Positions 7,614 to 16,417 of a stretch of 51,052 bases of DNA are shown here, in pieces. Numbering within the stretch: position 1 is the stretch's first letter; each line of letters begins with the position of its first letter. The notes under the pieces were generated by a model, which did no database searches, was not told where the DNA came from, and saw only the letters and a list, made by a program, of their open reading frames with translations. The stretch is from Pseudohaliea rubra DSM 19751 (GTDB lineage: Bacteria; Pseudomonadota; Gammaproteobacteria; Pseudomonadales; Halieaceae): contig NZ_KN234763.1 of NCBI RefSeq assembly GCF_000764025.1, forward strand, positions 1 through 51,052, given 5' to 3'. Position numbers and translations under genes: made by a program.

Positions 7614-8774
7614 ATGGCCGGGATCGTCAGCGTAGACAGCAAGCTGCCGGGGGTCGGCACCACGATCTTCAGCACCATGACGGCGCTGGCGCAGGAATGC
7701 GGTGCCATCAACCTGTCCCAGGGCTTTCCGGATTTCGATCCGCCGGCCGCGCTGGTCGCGGCGCTCGGCGAGGCCGCTAGCGCCGGCCACAATCAGTATC
7801 CACCGCTGGCGGGCCTGCCGCAGCTGCGGGCGCAGCTCGCGGCGCAGCTCGCACGTTACCGCGGTGTCACCGTAGACCCGGAGGCAGAGCTCACGGTGGT
7901 GCCCGGCGCTACGGAGGGCCTCTACTGTGCGATCACTGCCGTGGTGCGCCCCGGCGATGAGGTGATCGTCCTCGATCCCGCCTACGACAGCTATGAACCT
8001 GCCGTTACGCTGGCTGGCGGCCGCACGGTGCATGTGCCGCTGACGCCGGAGAATTTTGCCATCGACTGGGACCGGGTCCGCGCGGCGATTACCCCGCGCA
8101 CGCGCCTGTTCATGCTGAACAGCCCTCACAATCCCTGCGGTAGTACCGTGAACGGGGAGGATCTCGCTACGCTGGCGGAGCTTGCGGAACGCCACGACTT
8201 TCTTGTCTGCAGTGACGAGGTCTACGAGCACCTGGTTTTCGACGGCGCGGCGCACCAAAGCGTGCTGCAGCACCCGGCGCTACGCGCCCGCAGCTTCGCG
8301 CACTACTCTTTCGGCAAGACCTTCAGCGTGACCGGCTGGAAGACCGGTTATTGCGTGGCGCCGCCGGCGCTGACGAAGGAGCTGCGCAAGGTGCACCAGT
8401 TCGTGGCTTTCGTCGCGGTCACGCCGGTGCAGCACGCTCTGGCCGCCTTCCTTGAGGCGCACCCGGACTACCCGGGCACGCTGGCCGCAGCCTATCAGGC
8501 GCGTCGGGACCGTTTCCTCGGGGCCCTGGCCGGCTCCCGCTTTCGCTTCCGGCCCGCGGCCGGGGCTTATTTTCAGCTCCTTGACTACGGCGCGGTGAGC
8601 GACGAGCCTGACACCGTGCTCTGCGAGCGCTGGACCCGGGAGCACGGCGTCGCATCCGTGCCCGTGTCCGTGTTCCAGGCGGAGCCGCCGCCGGGGCAGA
8701 CGCTGCTACGCTTCTGCTTCGCCAAGAGCGACGAGGTACTGGAGGAGGCCGCAAAACGGCTATGCGCGATCTGA
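7614..8774 (+). CDS. Class I/II PLP aminotransferase, methionine/glutamine transaminase YbdL-like
   Basis: A fold-type I aminotransferase of 386 residues. Landmarks are NLSQGFPDF near residue 34, the AxEGLY turn, NSPHNPCG, SDEVYEHLVFDG, and the PLP lysine in SFGKTFSVTGWKTGY at about residue 235. The N-terminal SQGFPDFD and the GWKTGY(C/M) region are typical of YbdL/glutamine transaminase K-type enzymes. These transaminate methionine or glutamine to 2-oxo acids, for example in methionine salvage. Its 3' end overlaps the start of the omega-amidase gene by 13 bases. That pairing supports the assignment, because omega-amidase removes the oxo-amide formed from glutamine. The start has a GAGG ribosome site at 7604. 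Substrate preference is an inference. Confidence 0.9.
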   Translation: MAGIVSVDSKLPGVGTTIFSTMTALAQECGAINLSQGFPDFDPPAALVAALGEAASAGHNQYPPLAGLPQLRAQLAAQLARYRGVTVDPEAELTVVPGATEGLYCAITAVVRPGDEVIVLDPAYDSYEPAVTLAGGRTVHVPLTPENFAIDWDRVRAAITPRTRLFMLNSPHNPCGSTVNGEDLATLAELAERHDFLVCSDEVYEHLVFDGAAHQSVLQHPALRARSFAHYSFGKTFSVTGWKTGYCVAPPALTKELRKVHQFVAFVAVTPVQHALAAFLEAHPDYPGTLAAAYQARRDRFLGALAGSRFRFRPAAGAYFQLLDYGAVSDEPDTVLCERWTREHGVASVPVSVFQAEPPPGQTLLRFCFAKSDEVLEEAAKRLCAI

Positions 8775-9535
8775 CTGTCACCCTGGTTCAGTGCGAACTC
8801 GCCTGGGAGGCGCCGGCGGACAACCGGCGCCAGTTCGGTGAGCTGTTGGAGACCGTCTCCGACGACACGGACCTGATTGTGCTCCCGGAAATGTTCACCA
8901 CCGGTTTCTCCATGAATGCTGTGGCCAATGCGGAAGAGCCGGGCGGTCCGACGGAGCAGTGGCTCCTCGAGCTGGCCCGGCGCCGGGACTGTGCGCTCAC
9001 GGGCAGCATCGCCGTGCGCTCGGGTGAGGCGGTCTACAATCGCATGCTCTTCGCGACGCCGGACGGTGTCGTCCACTACGACAAGCGCCACCTGTTCCGC
9101 ATGGGCGGCGAGCACAAGCGCTACGCCCCGGGTTCGGAGCGGGTCATCGTTCCTTGGCGCGGCTGGCGTATCAAGCTGGAGGTCTGCTACGACCTCCGCT
9201 TCCCCGTGTTCAGCCGCAACCGCGGCGACTACGATCTTCTGCTCTACGTGGCCAACTGGCCGGCGGTGCGCGGCGCCCACTGGCGGGCGTTGCTGCCGGC
9301 CCGGGCCATCGAGAACCTGGCCTGTGTGGTCGGGGTCAACCGTATCGGCAGCGATGCCAACGGGCTCGCGTACGCCGGCGATAGCGTGGCCATCGATGCC
9401 CGCGGCGAGTACCTGGCGGACCTCCGCGACCGGCCGGGCTTCGAGACCGTGATCTTCGATGGCGGGGCGCTTGAGGCCTACCGAGCGCGTTTCCCTGGGC
9501 ACCTGGATGCCGATGACTTTGCCCTCCACCTTTAA
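8762..9535 (+). CDS. Omega-amidase, nitrilase superfamily (YafV-like)
   Basis: A carbon-nitrogen hydrolase of 257 residues with the nitrilase triad: Glu43 in LPEMFTTGFS, Lys108 in YDKRHLF and Cys142 in EVCYDLRFPVFSRN. YafV/Nit2 enzymes hydrolyse 2-oxoglutaramate to 2-oxoglutarate and ammonia, which pulls glutamine transamination forward. The coding region starts inside the 3' end of the transaminase gene and ends directly before the dipeptidase ATG (TAAATG), so the three genes form a tight operon. The 13-base overlap suggests translational coupling. The family identity is strong. The in vivo amide is inferred from the transaminase partner. Confidence 0.93.
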   Translation: MRDLTVTLVQCELAWEAPADNRRQFGELLETVSDDTDLIVLPEMFTTGFSMNAVANAEEPGGPTEQWLLELARRRDCALTGSIAVRSGEAVYNRMLFATPDGVVHYDKRHLFRMGGEHKRYAPGSERVIVPWRGWRIKLEVCYDLRFPVFSRNRGDYDLLLYVANWPAVRGAHWRALLPARAIENLACVVGVNRIGSDANGLAYAGDSVAIDARGEYLADLRDRPGFETVIFDGGALEAYRARFPGHLDADDFALHL

Positions 9536-10708
9536 ATGAAAGCGTCCCGTTTACTGCTCGTTCTGGCTACGTTCGTGATAGGGCTGTTCTTCGCCCTCGC
9601 CCCGCGCATGGTCGAGGAGGGTATGAACCGGGTACTGCCCCACGAGCCCGTGACGCTATCGGCTGCGGCTGCGGCCCTGCATGCGGACCTCATCGTTGGG
9701 GACCTGCATGCAGACAGCCTGCTCTGGCGGCGCGACCTGCACAAGCGCTCGAACCGTGGCCATGTCGATCTGCCCAGGCTACGCGAGGGCAATGTCGCGC
9801 TGCAGGTGTTCACAGCGGTGACCCGAACGCCTGCGGGACAGAACTACGAGGCCAATGCGAGCGATGCCCGCGACAACATCACGCTGCTGGCCATGGCCCA
9901 GCGCTGGCCGCCACGCACCTGGGACAGCCTAGCGGAGCGCGCCCTGCACCAGGCTGCCAAACTGCGCCGTTTCGCCGCCAAAAAGCCTGAGAGCCTGCGA
10001 ATCCTGCGCCACGGAGATGATGTCCCGGAACTGCTGGCGGCGCGACGGGACGGTGCGAAGACCCTCGGTGCGCTGCTTGGCATCGAAGGCGCCCATGCCC
10101 TCGACGGCAAGCTTGCCAACATCCAGCGTCTCTATGAGGCCGGCTATCGCATGATCGGCCTTCACCATTTCTTCGACAACGAACTCGGCGGCTCTCTTCA
10201 CGGCACCGGCGGCCATGGCCTCACGGACTTCGGCCGCCAGGTCGTCGAACGCCTGGATGCGCTCAGCATCATCATAGACGTGGCCCATTCTTCGCCGGAA
10301 AGTGTGCGCGACGTGCTCGCACTCACGAAGCGGCCGGTGGTGGTCAGCCACACGGGTTTTCGCGGCGTCTGCGACACGCCGCGGAATCTTGATGATGAAC
10401 TGATGCAGGCTATCGCCAGCCGGGGCGGGCTCATCGGCGTGGGCTACTGGGCCGCGGCAGTCTGTGACGTGTCGGCAGCGGGGGTTGTGGCGGCAATCCG
10501 CTACGGCGTCGATCTGGTGGGCGCGGATCACGTTGCCCTGGGTTCGGACTATGATGGTGCCACCACGGTCCCCTTCGATACCGCCGAGCTTGCGGTACTC
10601 ACCGACACGATGCTGCGCGAGGGCATGGACGAGGTGACGATCCGCAAGGTCATGGGCGGTAACGTTGCGCGCTTTCTCGCGGAGCATCTGCCTCCGGCGC
10701 CTCGCTAG
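9536..10708 (+). CDS. Membrane-anchored dipeptidase, family M19 (renal dipeptidase type)
   Basis: A zinc-dependent dipeptidase of 390 residues with an N-terminal membrane anchor or signal segment (LLLVLATFVIGLFFALAP). Candidate metal ligands are all present: His58 and Asp60 in DLHADSLLW, bridging Glu184 in GIEGAH, His210 in GLHHFF and His272 in SHTGF. The C-terminal GSDYDG motif is also typical of the family. Such enzymes cleave L,D- or L,L-dipeptides in the periplasm. The gene starts immediately after the omega-amidase stop, so amino-acid supply from peptides may be linked to the transamination pair. Its stop codon TAG at 10706-10708 interlocks with the TAG of the truncated EVE gene on the other strand. 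Confidence 0.93.
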   Translation: MKASRLLLVLATFVIGLFFALAPRMVEEGMNRVLPHEPVTLSAAAAALHADLIVGDLHADSLLWRRDLHKRSNRGHVDLPRLREGNVALQVFTAVTRTPAGQNYEANASDARDNITLLAMAQRWPPRTWDSLAERALHQAAKLRRFAAKKPESLRILRHGDDVPELLAARRDGAKTLGALLGIEGAHALDGKLANIQRLYEAGYRMIGLHHFFDNELGGSLHGTGGHGLTDFGRQVVERLDALSIIIDVAHSSPESVRDVLALTKRPVVVSHTGFRGVCDTPRNLDDELMQAIASRGGLIGVGYWAAAVCDVSAAGVVAAIRYGVDLVGADHVALGSDYDGATTVPFDTAELAVLTDTMLREGMDEVTIRKVMGGNVARFLAEHLPPAPR

Positions 10709-10860
10709 CTGCCCGCCGACCCCGTGTGCGTGGCGTCGCGCAGAAAGCTCCGGGCCTGGTAGTTACGTACCCCGTCCGAGGGCTCGATGCCGCCGGGCCG
10801 CGCCGCCAGGTCGTCGAGGCTGAAACTGTCGGGTTCGGTTTTCAGCAGCCAGCAGGTCAT
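10705..10860 (-). pseudogene. Truncated EVE-domain protein (3'-deleted remnant)
   Basis: Reading the minus strand from ATG 10860 gives 51 codons beginning MTCWLLKTEPDSFSLDDL and continuing through DGVRNYQARSFLRD before TAG at 10705. This is the unmistakable N-terminus of EVE-domain proteins (WLxKxEPxxF-SxxDL, then xWDGVRNYQARNxLR). EVE proteins normally run to about 150 residues and belong to the PUA-like fold that binds modified bases. Here the match ends about residue 42, followed by a short unrelated tail, ATHTGSAGS, that runs into the dipeptidase stop. The rest of the domain is absent, so a deletion or rearrangement at the dipeptidase 3' end is likely. An intact promoter is possible but a functional product is doubtful. 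Confidence 0.75.
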
Positions 10861-10932
10861 GGTCGGGCCTTCTTCAGACCGCGCGGGTGTGCGCGCGGCG
10901 TCCCGCCGGCCTGAAGCTTGCGTCCGGCACGC

Positions 10933-11712
10933 TCAGCGCCCTTTGAAAACTGCCTGGCGTCGCTCGATGAAGGACTGCACGCCTTCGGCGGCGTCCTCGC
11001 TCGCCATCACCGGCACCAGGTCGCGGAGGAACTGTGCGACGCTGCTCTCCCGGTCGTTCTCTTCGCTGAAGCGCGTGGCGCGCAGGCAGGCCTGCACGGC
11101 GAGGGGGGCCGCAGCGGCGACCCGTCGGGCGAGGGCCAGGGCCCGGTCGATCTGCGCGCCGGGCTCGGTGAGCTCCTGCACCATGCCCCAGCGCAGGGCT
11201 TCCTCGGCACTCCAGCGGTCCCCGGTCAGAAGCACCCGCTGGGCATTGCCCCAGCCGATCTCCCGGGGCAGGCGCATGGTGGCGCCGCCGCAGGGGTACA
11301 GCCCGCGCTGTACCTCGAGCATCTGGAACTGCGTGTCACTGGCGGCAACGCGGATCTCGGTATTCAGGAGTGCTTCCACGCCCCAGGTGAAGCAGTAGCC
11401 CTGGACCGCGATGACCACTGGCTTGCGGTGCAGAGCGCCGGCAGTACCCATGGGATCGATTTCCCCAGCGCGGGCTGGAAAGCCCTCGCCGGAAGAAAAG
11501 ATCGACGCCCACTGGTCCAGCTCGACCCCGGCGGTGAAATGCTTGCCCTCCGCCGAGAGCACAGCCACCCGCAGCTCCGGGTCGTTGTCGAGGCGGTAGT
11601 AGGCCTCGGCCAGCGCGTGGTACATCTCAAGGCTGAGAGCGTTGTACTTCTCCGGGCGGGTGAGGTGGATGTGGAGGATGTGGCCGTCCACGCGGGTTTC
11701 AACCTGAGGCAT
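10933..11712 (-). CDS. Enoyl-CoA hydratase/isomerase (crotonase) family protein
   Basis: A crotonase-fold protein of 259 residues. The ATG at 11712 is supported by AGGAAG a few bases upstream and by the usual short beginning before HLTRPEKYNALS. The first oxyanion-hole segment is KHFTAGVELD. The second reads CFTWGVEAL, where many hydratases have GGGCE; the catalytic Glu of that block is kept. The second Glu is kept in MLEVQRGLYPCGGATMRL. This TWGVE pattern is familiar from a crotonase subgroup of uncertain substrate, so hydratase, isomerase or hydrolase activity are all possible. No other beta-oxidation gene is adjacent. The next gene on this strand is the EVE remnant, separated by a GC-rich inverted-repeat region (CTTCAG...CTGAAG). 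Confidence 0.9.
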   Translation of the reverse strand: MPQVETRVDGHILHIHLTRPEKYNALSLEMYHALAEAYYRLDNDPELRVAVLSAEGKHFTAGVELDQWASIFSSGEGFPARAGEIDPMGTAGALHRKPVVIAVQGYCFTWGVEALLNTEIRVAASDTQFQMLEVQRGLYPCGGATMRLPREIGWGNAQRVLLTGDRWSAEEALRWGMVQELTEPGAQIDRALALARRVAAAAPLAVQACLRATRFSEENDRESSVAQFLRDLVPVMASEDAAEGVQSFIERRQAVFKGR

Positions 11713-11889
11713 GCTGGCTTCCTTATTGTTCGCTGTTCGCTGTCGGGGTTCGGGCGTCGCCGGTCGCGTGCAGGACCAATAGTCGCCCCTCGTGCCACGC
11801 GGTGCAACGCTGTCATTCCTTCCGTTTCTATTGAACTGTGGCAGAGCCTTGGCGATGATGGGCGCCCCTGACCCGGAACCCCAATTGCC

Positions 11890-12765
11890 ATGGCCGTTGC
11901 CGCCCCGGAGAGCCCGCCCCGGGCCTACGTTCTGTCCTTCCGCTGCCCCGACCGCCTGGGGGTAGTGGCTCGCTATTCCGGCCTCATGTACGACTGCGGG
12001 GCCTACATCACGGAGGTATCCAATTACAGCGACCCGGTCACAGCAATGTTTTTCCTGCGCTGCGTTTTCGACGACCGCGCCATGACCGTGCCTTACGCGG
12101 AGCTCGCCCGGCGCCTCGAGGCGCTCGCCAGCACCATGGCCATGGACTACACGCTGCGGCCCGTGAGCGAGCGACCCCGGGTGCTGGTAGCGGTGTCCCG
12201 CTATGACCACTGCCTCAGCGCGCTGTTGACCAAGTGGAAGGCCGGGGCCCTGCCGGCCGACATCGTCGCCGTGGTGAGCAACCACGAGGACTGCCGCCGG
12301 CTGGTCGAGTTCCACGGTCTGCCTTACCATCATCTGCCGGTCTCGGCGGACAATAAACGCGAGCAGGAGGCGCAGCTCCATGCGCTCGTGGAGGGGCAAC
12401 GGGTCGACCTGCTGGTGCTGGCCCGCTATATGCAAATTCTTTCAGATGACCTGTGCCGCCGCCTCGAGGGCAGGGCAATCAACATCCACCACTCGTTCCT
12501 GCCCGGCTTCAAGGGCGCCCGGCCCTACCATCAGGCTTACGAGCGGGGCGTGAAAGTGATTGGCGCCACCGCTCACTACGTTACATCGGACCTCGACGAG
12601 GGCCCGATCATCGCCCAGGAGGTGCGGCCGATCGACCATCAGGTGTCGGTGCAGCAGATGGTGCTCTACGGCCACGATATCGAAGCCACAGCACTGGCGC
12701 AGGCCGTGAGGTTGCATTGTGAGCAGCGCGTGATCCTGAACGGTCAGCGGACGGTCATCCTCTAA
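11890..12765 (+). CDS. purU: Formyltetrahydrofolate deformylase
   Basis: PurU hydrolyses 10-formyl-tetrahydrofolate to formate and tetrahydrofolate, balancing one-carbon units. The protein is 291 residues, the usual length. An N-terminal ACT-like regulatory domain (about 10-85, with CPDRLGVVARYSGLMYDCGAYI) precedes the formyltransferase-fold domain. Catalytic residues are visible in INIHHSFLPGFKGARPYHQA (Asn198, His200) and SDLDEGPII (Asp236). It is divergent from the crotonase gene. folD lies downstream, but a terminator-like hairpin intervenes, so they are functional neighbours rather than an obvious operon. The ACT domain suggests control by an amino acid (methionine/glycine in E. coli). 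Confidence 0.96.
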   Translation: MAVAAPESPPRAYVLSFRCPDRLGVVARYSGLMYDCGAYITEVSNYSDPVTAMFFLRCVFDDRAMTVPYAELARRLEALASTMAMDYTLRPVSERPRVLVAVSRYDHCLSALLTKWKAGALPADIVAVVSNHEDCRRLVEFHGLPYHHLPVSADNKREQEAQLHALVEGQRVDLLVLARYMQILSDDLCRRLEGRAINIHHSFLPGFKGARPYHQAYERGVKVIGATAHYVTSDLDEGPIIAQEVRPIDHQVSVQQMVLYGHDIEATALAQAVRLHCEQRVILNGQRTVIL

Positions 12766-12835
12766 GCGCAGCAGCGAGCCAGGCGCAATAGCAAGGTCTT
12801 TTCGGTCTTATCGGGAGCCGGTACTCCCGGTGTCT

Positions 12836-12859
12836 GCGGCAGCCCCGCTGCCGCTCTTT
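12836..12859 (+). terminator. Terminator-like hairpin after purU
   Basis: GCGGCAGC (12836-12843), loop CCC, GCTGCCGC (12847-12854) and a short pyrimidine tail TCTTTC make a convincing intrinsic terminator. A second small hairpin, CGGGAG/CTCCCG with a six-base loop, lies just before it at 12812-12829. Confidence 0.65.
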
Positions 12860-12974
12860 CGCGATGCGCCTTGGTGACCTGTGCGATGCGGTGGGCGCCG
12901 ACTGCTGCTAGCATACGCACCTCGTCAGCCCAGGCGCCCACGCAGCCACTCACGCAGCTATTTACGGAGGAGCC

Positions 12975-13865
12975 ATGACCGCGGCAATCATTGACGGCAA
13001 GGCGGCCGCTGCCGCCCTTCGCGAGCAGATCGCGACAGAGGTGGCGCGGTTGCGCGAGACCGACGATCTGCAGCCGGGGCTTGCGGTCGTGCTGGTCGGT
13101 GAGGACCCGGCGAGTCAGGTCTATGTGCGCAACAAGGGCCGGCAGACCGTTGAGGCGGGGATGCTCAGCCACACGCATCGCCTGCGCGATGACACCAGCG
13201 AGACCGAACTGCTCGCCCTCGTGGCGGACCTGAACGCGGACCCCACGGTGCACGGCATCCTCGTGCAGCTGCCGTTACCGCCACAGATCGACGAGCAGCG
13301 GGTGATCTGTGCTATCGATCCCGCAAAGGATGTCGACGGTTTCCACCCGTTGAACGCGGGCGCCCTTGCCAACGGCGACCCCGGCGCCCTCGCGCCCTGC
13401 ACGCCGGTGGGCTGCCTGCTCCTTCTTCGCGAGCAGTTCGACAACGACCTGGCCGGCCAGCATGCACTGGTCATCGGCCGCAGTAATATCGTCGGCAAAC
13501 CCATGGCGCAGCTGCTCCTGCAGGAGAGCTGCACGGTGACCATCGCCCATTCCCGCACCCGCGACCTGCCGGCGCTCTGCCGCCATGCGGACATAGTCGT
13601 CGCCGCCGTGGGTCGCCCCGGGATGGTGCGCGGCGACTGGCTTAAGCCCGGCGCCGTGGTGATTGACGTCGGCATCAATCGCCTGCCCGGGGAGGGAGAC
13701 AAGGCCCGGCTGGTGGGAGACGTGGCCTTTGCCGAGGCGCGGGAAGTGGCCGGCGCGATCACGCCGGTACCTGGCGGTGTCGGCCCTATGACCATCGCCT
13801 GCCTCCTGCGTAACACGGTGGTGGCTGCCTGCCGTCAGGCCGCCGTGGCGAGCCGTCTCGCCTAG
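12975..13865 (+). CDS. folD: Bifunctional methylenetetrahydrofolate dehydrogenase / methenyltetrahydrofolate cyclohydrolase
   Basis: FolD interconverts 5,10-methylene-, 5,10-methenyl- and 10-formyl-tetrahydrofolate in the cytosol. The 296-residue protein shows the family signatures: [16 protein letters not shown] with the catalytic Lys, [25 protein letters not shown], the NADP-binding [11 protein letters not shown] and the C-terminal [11 protein letters not shown]. The ATG is preceded by ACGGAGGAG, a strong ribosome site. It feeds the 10-formyl pool that the neighbouring PurU drains. Its TAG stop (13863-13865) shares the CTAG tetramer with the stop of the convergent diguanylate cyclase gene, so the two coding regions overlap by four bases. 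Confidence 0.97.
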   Translation: MTAAIIDGKAAAAALREQIATEVARLRETDDLQPGLAVVLVGEDPASQVYVRNKGRQTVEAGMLSHTHRLRDDTSETELLALVADLNADPTVHGILVQLPLPPQIDEQRVICAIDPAKDVDGFHPLNAGALANGDPGALAPCTPVGCLLLLREQFDNDLAGQHALVIGRSNIVGKPMAQLLLQESCTVTIAHSRTRDLPALCRHADIVVAAVGRPGMVRGDWLKPGAVVIDVGINRLPGEGDKARLVGDVAFAEAREVAGAITPVPGGVGPMTIACLLRNTVVAACRQAAVASRLA

Positions 13866-15601
13866 GACCCCTGCCCGCCGGCTAGCGAATCGAAGAAAGC
13901 GTAGGCCCCCCGGCTACGTTTGCTGTGGTACATGGCCCGGTCGGCAGCCAGCATGAGGGCATCGAGATCGTGCCCGTCCTGAGGGCCGAGGGCGATACCG
14001 ATACTTGCCGGGCTTTTGAGTTCCACGCCCTGCCAGGACACCGGCTCCGACAGCCGCTCGGCAAGGCGCTGGGCCATCGCTTCGAGCTGCGCCCGGCCCG
14101 GGCTCGCCCCTAGCAGCACGACGAACTCGTCGCCACCAGAGCGCGCGATGAGATCGGATTCCCGCAGTTGCTGGCGAAGGCGCCCGGCCACGGCGGTCAG
14201 CACCGCGTCACCGGCGGCGTGCCCCCGGGTGTCATTCACCTCCTTGAAGTGGTCCAGATCCAGGAGCATGAGCGCGTGCTCGCCCGGGCGCGCGAGGATT
14301 TCCCGCGCTCCCTCGGCGAGGCCGTTGCGGTTGGCCACCCCGGTGAGAGCGTCGGTGGCCGCAGCCTCGGCGAGGACCCGGGAGCGCAGGGTCAGCTCGA
14401 GCTTTTCCGCCTGCATACCCCGGATACGCGCCGACAGGGCCATGGCCAGGCCGACCATTTCCGCCAGGATGCCCATTTGCAGGGCATTGCCGAGGAGGAA
14501 AGCCGAGTCGTCCAGGCCCCAGGAGACGAGCACCGTGAGGCCGATGGTCACGAAAAGCGCGCCGATCGCGAGCATGTACCACAGGGCCGGGGCGTAGCCC
14601 CGGCGCCAGCTGCGGAAGCTGACGACGATCATGAGCAGGGAGCCGGCCAGCGCGATGATTTCCGTGCTGCGGTGGGACACACTGGTGAAGCCCGCAACCC
14701 CGAGTAGGGCATTGCCGAGGGCGGCGGCAATGGCCAGCTTCAGGGCGATGTCGACCCGCGGTGAACGGCTGGCGATAGCGAGGAAGGCCCGTGCGAACAG
14801 GCCGCTGAAGGCCAGCCACAGCGCTGGCGCAATCTGGTAGCTATGTTCGATCAGCCACGGGTTGCCTGGCCAGAGGTAGTGGGCCGCATGGCCGTTGAAG
14901 GTAGCCAGGGTCAGCAGCGCGAAGCCGCAGGCGACCACGTAGTAGCCGTAGGAGCTGTCCCGGAAGACGGCGGTGAGGGCGAGGTTGTAAACCAGCAGCG
15001 TGAGTAGAACACCGTAGCAGATACCGTCGAAAAGCCGCTTGTGCGCGCGCTCATACTGATAGTCGGTGAGTTCCCAGGCGATCGGCGTTACCGCATGAGT
15101 GAGGTCTGCCTGCACCCGCAGGTAGGCGTGATAATTACCCGGGCTCAGAGCACCGAGGGGCATCACCGCGCGCTCGCTGCCAAGGGGGCGGGTGGCGTAC
15201 GGCTTGCGCAGACCGCTCTGAACGGGCCCGCGCAGCGCCTCGCCGGCCGCGTCGTAGGGCCCATGAAATTCGGCGATGCCAAGCGCGGTGGTCGGCAGTT
15301 CAAGCAACAGGCTGCGCTCAGGATCGGTGATCCGGAAGTGGATACGCAGCCAGAAGGGGGCGTCCCTGGTGGTGCGCAGCGTCTGTTCCGGGTAATGCCA
15401 GCTTACCGAGTCGGCGAGCACTGCTGCGAGCGGCGCATCGTTGGCGACGGCAACAGCGCCGGATAGCGGCTGGCCGTCGGGGCCCGGGTCCAGCAGGACC
15501 GGGGGCCGCGCTGCGGCGGCCGACAGCGGCAGCAACAGCAGGGTAGTGAGAGCGAGCAGGCCGATCGTCAGGCCGGCGCGCAGGCGTTTTCGCGCGGTCA
15601 C
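13862..15601 (-). CDS. Membrane diguanylate cyclase with periplasmic 7TMR-DISM sensor and GGDEF domain
   Basis: A 579-residue inner-membrane c-di-GMP synthase. Order: signal-anchor (1-30); a periplasmic beta-rich 7TMR-DISM extracellular domain (about 35-175, with WLRIHFRI and [13 protein letters not shown]-like strands); seven helices (about 190-385); a coiled linker ([17 protein letters not shown]); and a GGDEF domain (about 415-570). The active site is canonical, [10 protein letters not shown] near residue 489. RESD five residues before it forms the RxxD product-inhibition site. The gene starts within the last codons of the upstream binding-protein gene (ATGA overlap at 15598-15601). This strongly suggests that the periplasmic protein and this sensor are made together and may act together. 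The ligand is unknown. Confidence 0.92.
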   Translation of the reverse strand: MTARKRLRAGLTIGLLALTTLLLLPLSAAAARPPVLLDPGPDGQPLSGAVAVANDAPLAAVLADSVSWHYPEQTLRTTRDAPFWLRIHFRITDPERSLLLELPTTALGIAEFHGPYDAAGEALRGPVQSGLRKPYATRPLGSERAVMPLGALSPGNYHAYLRVQADLTHAVTPIAWELTDYQYERAHKRLFDGICYGVLLTLLVYNLALTAVFRDSSYGYYVVACGFALLTLATFNGHAAHYLWPGNPWLIEHSYQIAPALWLAFSGLFARAFLAIASRSPRVDIALKLAIAAALGNALLGVAGFTSVSHRSTEIIALAGSLLMIVVSFRSWRRGYAPALWYMLAIGALFVTIGLTVLVSWGLDDSAFLLGNALQMGILAEMVGLAMALSARIRGMQAEKLELTLRSRVLAEAAATDALTGVANRNGLAEGAREILARPGEHALMLLDLDHFKEVNDTRGHAAGDAVLTAVAGRLRQQLRESDLIARSGGDEFVVLLGASPGRAQLEAMAQRLAERLSEPVSWQGVELKSPASIGIALGPQDGHDLDALMLAADRAMYHSKRSRGAYAFFDSLAGGQGS

Positions 15602-16344
15602 TGCACCGTGACCTCGACGGGGATCCAGCGATTGATGATGTAGTCCAGCGTTCCCGCGCCACGCATAAGCACCAGAGCGCGATCGAGGTCCGCCAGGAGC
15701 GTCGAGTCCCCCGGCGCCACGGCCCAGGCCAGCTGCTCCTCCGTGAGGGGGCGGTAGAGGCTGATCAGATCGCTGTTTTCGCTGCTGGTGGCCAGGCCCC
15801 AGCTGGTCGGCGCATCGTGGATGTAGAGATCGATGCGGTCTTCCCGGAGTGCCGTGAAAGCGCTGTCCGGATCCGCAAAGAACGCGAGCGCTGCGTCCGG
15901 CAGTTCGCGCTCGGCAAAGGCGGCCCCGGTGGTGCCCGATTCCACGCCGATGCGGACTCCGGGCTGGTAGATGGCCCAGGGCTGGCCGAAGCGCAGGACC
16001 TTGTCCTGATGCAGAATGGCCATCTGCCCCACCCGCAGGTACGGCTCTGCGAAGCGTACCTGCTGGCTGCGCCCGGCGGTGACGCTGAGGCCGGACATGA
16101 TCACGTCGATCTGTCCGGCCAACAGGGCGGGGATGAGCTGCTCGAAGGGCAGGGGCACCAGGGATACCTCTCGAGAGAGGATCTCGCCCACCGCGCGGGC
16201 ATTATCGGCTTCGAGGCCGACGATACGGCTCTCACTGCGGAAGGCCAGTGGCGGGTAGTCCGGCGAGAGGCCCACGCGCAGGGGCTCCGCGGCAAGTGCG
16301 GAGCTCAGGAACAGCAGTGCGGCCAGTAGAGGTCGGAAGGGCAT
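15598..16344 (-). CDS. Periplasmic family-3 solute-binding protein, probable sensor partner of the adjacent cyclase
   Basis: A 248-residue secreted protein with signal peptide MPFRPLLAALLFLSSALAA and a bacterial extracellular solute-binding family 3 fold. It opens LRVGLSPDYPPLAF, then LEADNARAVGEIL, QIDVIMSGLSVTAGRS and the second-lobe IGVESGTTG. These features match amino-acid binding components of ABC importers. No permease or ATPase gene is nearby. Its stop overlaps the start of a DISM-GGDEF gene by four bases. SBP_bac_3 domains are often fused directly to GGDEF proteins, so a split ligand sensor for c-di-GMP signalling is the best inference. Direct contact with the cyclase is untested. 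Confidence 0.88.
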   Translation of the reverse strand: MPFRPLLAALLFLSSALAAEPLRVGLSPDYPPLAFRSESRIVGLEADNARAVGEILSREVSLVPLPFEQLIPALLAGQIDVIMSGLSVTAGRSQQVRFAEPYLRVGQMAILHQDKVLRFGQPWAIYQPGVRIGVESGTTGAAFAERELPDAALAFFADPDSAFTALREDRIDLYIHDAPTSWGLATSSENSDLISLYRPLTEEQLAWAVAPGDSTLLADLDRALVLMRGAGTLDYIINRWIPVEVTVQ

Positions 16345-16417
16345 GGCGGATTCCCGGGGTGCCGGAAAGGCACAGCAAGGCGGAGGCTAGCATTCTTCCC
16401 GGGGAACACCAAGGTGC

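Noticed and set aside
12766-12974. Glycine or THF riboswitch before folD
   Set aside because: I could not find the conserved core of either riboswitch; the region is better explained by hairpins after purU.
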